Shown here: piece by piece, positions 58,593 through 64,000 of the stretch
Layout: each line of letters opens with the position of its first letter
Numbering within the stretch: position 1 is the first letter of the stretch
Assembly (NCBI GenBank): GCA_039545315.1
Contig: BCIM01000010.1
Span: 632,441 to 696,440, forward strand
Direction: 5' to 3'
DNA: 64,000 nucleotides
DNA from: Kondoa malvinella
Taxonomy: Eukaryota; Basidiomycota; Agaricostilbomycetes; Agaricostilbales; Kondoaceae
Made by a program: the position numbers and the translations under genes
Notes under the pieces: model-generated
What the model was told of the DNA's origin: nothing
What the model saw: the letters and a program-made list of their open reading frames with translations, nothing else
Databases searched by the model: none

Positions 58593-60201
58593 CTATTGCA
58601 CTGTTCTGCCTTTCGACGACTTGCTGAACGCTATACAACCCGATACAAAATAAATACCCTTGCACGAACGTTTCGTTACCACTCTGGCACTGTCTGACAG
58701 TCAGCACAGTGATTACGACACAGAGAGCAGTCGTACCTATCAGTTGTCTCTGCTTGATCAATGCCTTCCGTACGTTATCGCTCGAAGGTGATACAAACAA
58801 CGCTAGCGGACAATCTTTCGCTGTGCTATCGATCAGCCAAGGCACCAGCTAGACCGGACAACCTACTCCATGTATCGTGATAATTAGATAGCTTGCCAAT
58901 GCCATTGTCAATTACTACATGCGGGATCCCCATCAACGTCGATACAATGTGTCCTGCTCCAACGGTAAGCTCGGGTGATGGTTACAAAGAGCTCACTTAC
59001 CGTGAAGCCGATCCATGAGAATCACTTCGCCGCTCGACAACCAACTCGCTCCTTGAACAAACCGAATCCAAGCTGCTTTCAGGTAGCTGCTCTTGCCCAA
59101 TATCTCTTCAGGCTCGAGATCAAAGTCTGTCCAGTCGCCTACTGACACTGCGCTGGCATTCCAAGCTGATCCCATCTCTTTAAGCAGATCAGAAAAGAAG
59201 CTTGATAGATCTTGCGCTGCCCAGCTATCCCAGCTTGTCGATTCTCCATCATTCCGCTTAAAGACGAGCAGACTTTGCGTAGGCGCACCAAAACGTTGCC
59301 GTAGATCTGCTCTATTCCCTAGCGAGAAGACAATGTCTGGCGTCAAAGTGACTTTATGCCCGAGAGATCCAATGTGCGTTTGAGCAAATTCGAAGGAAGG
59401 TACATCTCGAACGACCAGTTGCATATCGCGAACTCCTTTGACTGCCGATAAAAAGACATTCAGAGGTGATCCAGGCTCTAGAGAATTGTCTTGAAAATGG
59501 ATGCTCTGAGGGAACCACCGAGTCTTGATGTCAGGAAAGTCTTGCAGGACCTTGTTCTTGAGCTCTTGCTCTGAAGGATAGAGATCGCCCAAGTTGCCTC
59601 CTCCTGTCATCGCAATCGCGAATCCGCCCTTTGATGCTGCTTGCCTGATCTTTTCTGGTTGATAGTCGTGCATTCCTGAACACACGTATTCGACATTGAT
59701 GCCCATGGAGGTGAGCAGCATCTCTTCTGCTAGCCATATAGCAGCGTCCCCTTAACACTGCAGTAAGGATTGCGGTATTAGACTGAGACAGCTAAGGACA
59801 GACCTTTATTGGAGTGATTCGCTTCAAGCAGAGCACAATCAGCTCTGTGACAGGTGGACATAAATGAAACACCTACGATAACCTATTAAAGCGACTCGCT
59901 GCACTCCTTGAAAAGCTTTCCAGAAATGATCCTCCAAAATCCTCTTTTGATAATCCACTACGTTTCTGCACTTCTCTCGAGCAGAAAGTGCTGCATTGCT
60001 AGGTGAAGGGTATAGACTATTCTGTAGGAAAGATGACGCCTGCTGCTGATATGCTGAAGTTGGAAGGTGTAAATCCGTTACGTCTTGAGCCCAGGGCATG
60101 TACCGACCAAGAAGCAGGCCAGCAAGCAAGAGCAGAACAGCATTACGTCGTGATTGTGACACTCCAAGCGAGTTCTCTAGATTTCGTATCGATAAGAACA
60201 T
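58593..60201 (-). CDS. Polysaccharide pyruvyl transferase
   Basis: PF04230-type enzyme that adds ketal-linked pyruvate to galactose residues; Pvg1 of fission yeast acts in the Golgi. ATG at 60199-60201 is followed by a cytosolic tail and a signal anchor (AVLLLLAGLLLGRYMPWA), a type II topology. The catalytic region has MLLTSMGINVEYVCSGMHDY, IAMTGGGNLGDLYPS, FPDIKTRWFPQSIHFQD and a run through VRDVPSFEFAQTHIG to LTPDIVFSLG. It ends EVILMDRLH AGHIVSTLMGIPHVVIDNG, the family's terminal motif, then HDTWS. A further short intron probably joins STAKDCPLALFVSPSSDNVRKAL, placing the stop near 58593. The last exons are uncertain. It is probably a surface-glycan modifier. Confidence 0.85.
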
Positions 60202-60799
60202 CTTGACTTTCTATTGTGACTCGGCTATGAAACGTCGGACGACAGTGGGGTTGCAGAAGCTTGAGAATGCTTGATAGATTGGTATTGGCTTGCTCCAAAA
60301 GAAGACAAAACTAAGGAAAGTTTACCAACAGCTGTTGACGCGTCAACGCGTTCAAGCTGTGCCTGTCCCGTAATAAAAGAAAATGCGGACCTGAGCTTTG
60401 GATGAAGTTGGTCACTGACCGTCAATCAGTGATGAACTCGAAGCAACGCGAGAGGAACGTACGAAGACCTGCCCGACTTTGACATTGGGAGAGCCTGCGA
60501 TCAGGTTGCGGAAGCAATCCAGCACAGCAAAAGGACAACAGGAGGAATAGCAGCGAGACTGGAGCAGTATCGTGTCGATGACCGCCGCGTTCGCTTGCAT
60601 ATCAAGGGAAGGTCATGGGACGAGGAGAGGCAAGCAAGGTCCTGCAAGACGGCGCTTCGACAGCTTGGAAACCAATACGCAGATACAGAAGACATAGACT
60701 TGTAACTAGAGTAGCGCTCAAGCACTTGCCAGTAAGTTGCGTCCTGTGCTTCGAGTTGCCTAGTTTCGACCACAGCGATATACCCGATTGCATGATACC
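60202..60799. other. Divergent promoter region
   Basis: No gene supported in these 600 bp between the pyruvyl transferase start (minus) and the low-complexity protein start (plus). Minus-strand open frames at 60501-60919 overlap each other and show no recognisable family. Confidence 0.4.
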
Positions 60800-61986
60800 A
60801 TGGCAGAAGAGAAGCTTACACTTGAAGAGAGTAAAGCGCTTAATGAACAAAAGCGTCAAGAGCAGAGGAAGGCGATGACAGCAAAGATAGCCGCAGCGAG
60901 GCAAGCAGCAGCTGCTCAAAAGGTGGAATCGCAGCCAGAAGAATGCGAAACAGCACAGGACATGGTGAATGAAGGGCCTATCGACGCTGTAGAAGAACCT
61001 GCAGCGCCCTCACCAGTCGCCAGCACTTCTGAGCTTCTACCTTTGAAAGAAGCCTCGACGAGCACCGACAGTCTGAACCTCACTCAATGGGCCTCTGACC
61101 TCAAGCAGTCTCTGTCGCGGAGTGTACGCAGTCAAAGCAAGCAGAAGGTGGAAAGCGACTCGGACAGTGGACTGGATCTGGACGAAAAACTAGCTTCTGC
61201 AGCGAATCGCTCAGGTCTGGGGCTCTCGAGTGACGAAGATGACCAATTCATGTTCCAAGATGCACAGCATACTGTACAGATGCCTTGGGCAGAGGTATTT
61301 GCCCTCGACATTTCGCAGTGAACTTTGCCTGATGCATAATGCAGCGCTATCCTCTGAGCAATCCGCCTAATCAAGCTCTATTGTCGCCTGCACTTAGCTA
61401 TTCTTCCTCAGATGAAGAGTCCTTCGACCTCTCACTCGACTCATTCTCGCCCGCTCGGCCCTCATCCTTCACTACTTCGAGACTATCAATACCTTCAGCT
61501 ACCTCATCCTTATCATCTGTAATGTCGTCAAGTAGAGCATCAGACGGTCTACTCAGTCCACCAATCCAAGCTAAAACAAAGCTAAAACGTCCAGCAAGCG
61601 ATGTATTCACTTCAAGCCCTCGTCGGAATATACCGACACCGACAAAGATTGCGAGACCTCCTTCTGTTACTTCCACACGCCCTTCTTCAGGTCTACCAAC
61701 ACCTCGCAAATCTATTGTACCGACTCGGGCGAAACATTCTTCTACTTCGTCTACGTCAAGTATGACTTCTATAGCAAGTCCAACACGGTCTGCTCGACCT
61801 GGTGTACCTCCTCCTTCTGCTTCTAAACGGTACTCGGTACGAAATGAATCTGGCGATAGTTCGGCTAGAGTTTCGCTAGGGCGCAGGCAGAGTTTGGCTG
61901 GGAATGGATCTGTTGGTATGAAGAAAAGGCCGGATGTCAGTGTGGGATTGCAGGTTTCAGGGTCCAGTCGACGCGCTCTAGGCTGA
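60800..61986 (+). CDS. Low-complexity Ser/Pro/Arg-rich protein, possible microtubule-associated
   Basis: Not recognised. ATG at 60800 opens MAEEKLTLEESKALNEQKRQ, a charged helix likely to form a coiled coil through about residue 45. An acidic Ser-rich segment follows (SDSDSGLDLDEKL), then a splice (gtacag...aatgcag, phase 0) to a long basic Ser/Thr/Pro-rich region. That part contains PTPTKIARPPS, SSGLPTPRKS and SSTSSTSSMTS. Basic Ser/Pro tracts with S-x-L-P-type motifs are common in proteins that follow microtubule ends by binding EB1, but that is inference only. The stop is 61984-61986. The two exons fit well; about 370 residues in all. Confidence 0.6.
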
Positions 61987-62882
61987 CTTTAGGGATGATG
62001 ACTGACTCGTGCGGGGATGCGTGTAGTGAATAGCTAATTGCTAGGCTTCCATGAAAGCCGTATGGTGTAGCGTGAGGCCCAGTAGCGTGGCACAAAGCAT
62101 GACCTTCGTTTCACAGCAGAAGCATCGCAGCTCTTTCTCTTCTAGATTTCATGCGATCCATTTTCACCTCGTCCATTTTAAGTCCAATGATCCGCCCCGT
62201 CCTTGAGCTAAGCAGCCTCAGGAGCACCTCTCCTATCCGATGGAACGGACGCGCTTGTCTTGTTCGCCGCCGGCTAACACTTTTGCGAATATCGGAGTGC
62301 AAGAGCTCAAGTCATTATATCCTGTATCATTGTACACATCCCTGGCAAGGAACCAGATCTTGGCGCGCAGAGAGCCAGTCTAGCACCGGGAGACGAAAGG
62401 TTTGCAAAAAGTTGCAATGTCTGCTGGAATTGCGCTATTTGCCCGGGGCCGTTGCTCTACTGCTAGCGCAGTCGCAGCTGGCCTCTTGTCTTCAGCATTC
62501 TGTCTTTTGCTATAGGCACGCCCCGCTGTCTCCAATTTTCCGCTCTGTCTGCTATTCGTGCCTTCCAGAGTTGCCGTTTTGCGTTATACTATTCCTTCGC
62601 ATCCTGCTTTCCTAGAATCATTGCAAGCATCCAGACTGTGGAGCCGACTTTACATCATATATCCACGGTATATCGGGAAAATTACGCGTAGTCTTGGGGA
62701 GTCTTGGCTGTCATCACAAATCCGAAACAATGCCCATTTCTTTATCCGTTAGCGCGTATCTCTGCCCTCAGTCCTCTTGGTGACGATATGACTATTGGCT
62801 TGGCTCCCGAGTTCAGTCTCCACCTTTGCAAGGACCCCCAGGCTTTTCTTCCTGACGACCTGAGTTCCGTTCTACTGGCAAT
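61987..62882. other. Intergenic, upstream of the sugar transporter
   Basis: No gene supported in about 0.9 kb. It should contain the transporter promoter. Open frames on both strands have no recognisable content. Confidence 0.45.
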
Positions 62883-64000
62883 ATGGAGCCCAATAAAGAG
62901 AAAGCGCAGATCTTTACCGACAAGGGCAATCATATGGAACACAATGAGAAAGTCTCTGGCGACGCTCAAAAGGTTACAGATGCCAATGCGGTTCTAGCAA
63001 ATCCGTTGGGAGGAAGAAGCCGAGAGCAGCTCATCAAGGACGCGGACGAGTTCTGCGAAGAGCAGGGCATGCAAGAGCATAAGGAAATCATGCGGAAGGC
63101 TGCTCAAGTGGCAGCCAGCCCTGTCGGCTTTGATGATATGGAAGACCTGGTGAGTCATCATGTCATAACTGGCGTCTGTGCTCACGTCCTTGGCTAGACC
63201 GAAGAAGAAAAGGCGTCGCTTCGACTTGAGTTCACTCACAAGTGGAAGCAACCTAGGCAATTATGGCTATTGGTCATTTCCTGCGCTATGGCAGCTGTGG
63301 TACAAGGTCAAGACCAGTCTCTGATCAATGGTGCAAACGTAAGGTTCATTCTACGTGACTGGCTCGGCTGATTCGATCGTTTTCAGATTTTCTACCCCGA
63401 ACAATTCGGAATTGCAGACAACGAGAACATCATCGGCTTGATCAATGCAGCTCCCTACTTTGCCTGTGTTGTGTTTGCGTGTTGGACCACGGAGCCTCTA
63501 AACCATTATCTCGGCCGTCGGGGCACCATCCTGTTTACTTTGATTTTCGCTTGTGTCCCATGTATTTGGGCAGGTACGCTGTCTTACTCACTGCTATACT
63601 TGTGGCTTATTGAAATGCCTGCCAGGCTTGTCTCCATCTTGGCAAGTTCTTCTGGCCTCTCGTTTCGTTCTCTCGATGGGCATTGGGGTGCGTCCAACTC
63701 TTTTGACAAGCAGATGTCCTTTCGCTTATGCTTACTCATCTCGGACAGCCTAAATCGTCTACCGTGTGAGCTGGATGCCTTCACTTTCACTCAAAACCGT
63801 CTGAAGTTGGAGCAAAGTCCAATTTTTGCAGCAGAATGTGCTCCACCAGCTATCCGAGGCGCTCTGGTCATGATGTGGCAGATGTGGACAGCATTCGGGC
63901 ACGCAAATCCCCACCTGAGCGAGAGATCTAATGAGCTGACTGAATCTTCATAGGATCATGATTGGAGTGTGTTAATTAAAGCTGCGGAAGATCCGGTTGA
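62883..64000 (+). CDS. MFS sugar/polyol transporter (5' part)
   Basis: Twelve-span plasma-membrane transporter of the sugar porter family, cut by the window end. The N-terminal cytosolic region (MEPNKEKAQIFTDKGNHMEH to DDMEDL) is followed, after an intron, by TEEEKASLRLEFTHKWKQPRQ. Then come the first span and the loop VVQGQDQSLINGANIFYPEQ. Next are AAPYFACVVFACWTTEPLNHYLGRRGTI with the R-G-R-R-type motif, CVPCIWAGLSPSWQVLLASRFVLSMGIG, and AAECAPPAIRGALVMMWQMWTAFGIM. These are typical of fungal sugar and myo-inositol transporters; the substrate cannot be told. At least five introns. Confidence 0.88.

Overview
The window is nuclear DNA of a basidiomycete fungus, probably a pigmented yeast-like or dimorphic species. 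The evidence is a fused lycopene cyclase/phytoene synthase (crtYB) beside a phytoene desaturase (crtI), about 30 closely packed genes on both strands, and many GT-AG introns of roughly 40-60 nt. I cannot place the class: Pucciniomycotina and Tremellomycetes both remain possible. All gene models were built by eye, splicing exons to restore reading frames. Outer limits are generally better supported than individual introns. I saw no tRNA, rRNA, CRISPR array or intact transposon.

Region 1-20 kb: 3' part of MCM6, a mitochondrial D-lactate dehydrogenase (DLD1), a possible 64-residue membrane protein, an RG-rich nuclear protein divergent from a large orphan gene with an in-frame TAG, the tiny many-exon gene MGR2/ROMO1, the HOG-pathway MAPKKK SSK2, an unknown protein, a medium-chain dehydrogenase/reductase and a secreted cysteine-containing protein.

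Region 20-40 kb: glycogen branching enzyme GLC3, an unknown fungal protein, a cutinase-family secreted esterase, ribosomal protein RPS8 with one very long intron, a DUF2237 protein with awkward splice sites, a SUR7/PalI-type membrane protein, an alpha/beta hydrolase with a frameshift, a degenerate 18-bp minisatellite, a rhomboid protease and a secreted SurE-like phosphatase.

Region 40-64 kb: ribosome-biogenesis factor KRI1, then a GT2 polysaccharide synthase (CPS1/hyaluronan-synthase type). It is followed by a carotenoid/apocarotenoid cluster: crtI, a carotenoid cleavage dioxygenase and crtYB, the last two divergent from a 221-bp shared promoter. CrtYB makes phytoene and cyclises lycopene, CrtI desaturates phytoene, and the dioxygenase would cleave the product, possibly to retinal. 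Beyond lies an FAD-dependent oxidoreductase gene flanked by two diverged copies of a roughly 370-bp direct repeat, then a small cupin, a polysaccharide pyruvyl transferase, a low-complexity possible microtubule-binding protein and the start of an MFS sugar transporter.

The most notable points are the carotenoid cleavage cluster, micro-exons down to 8 nt, the repeat pair around the flavoprotein gene, and three genes whose frames do not close under canonical rules.
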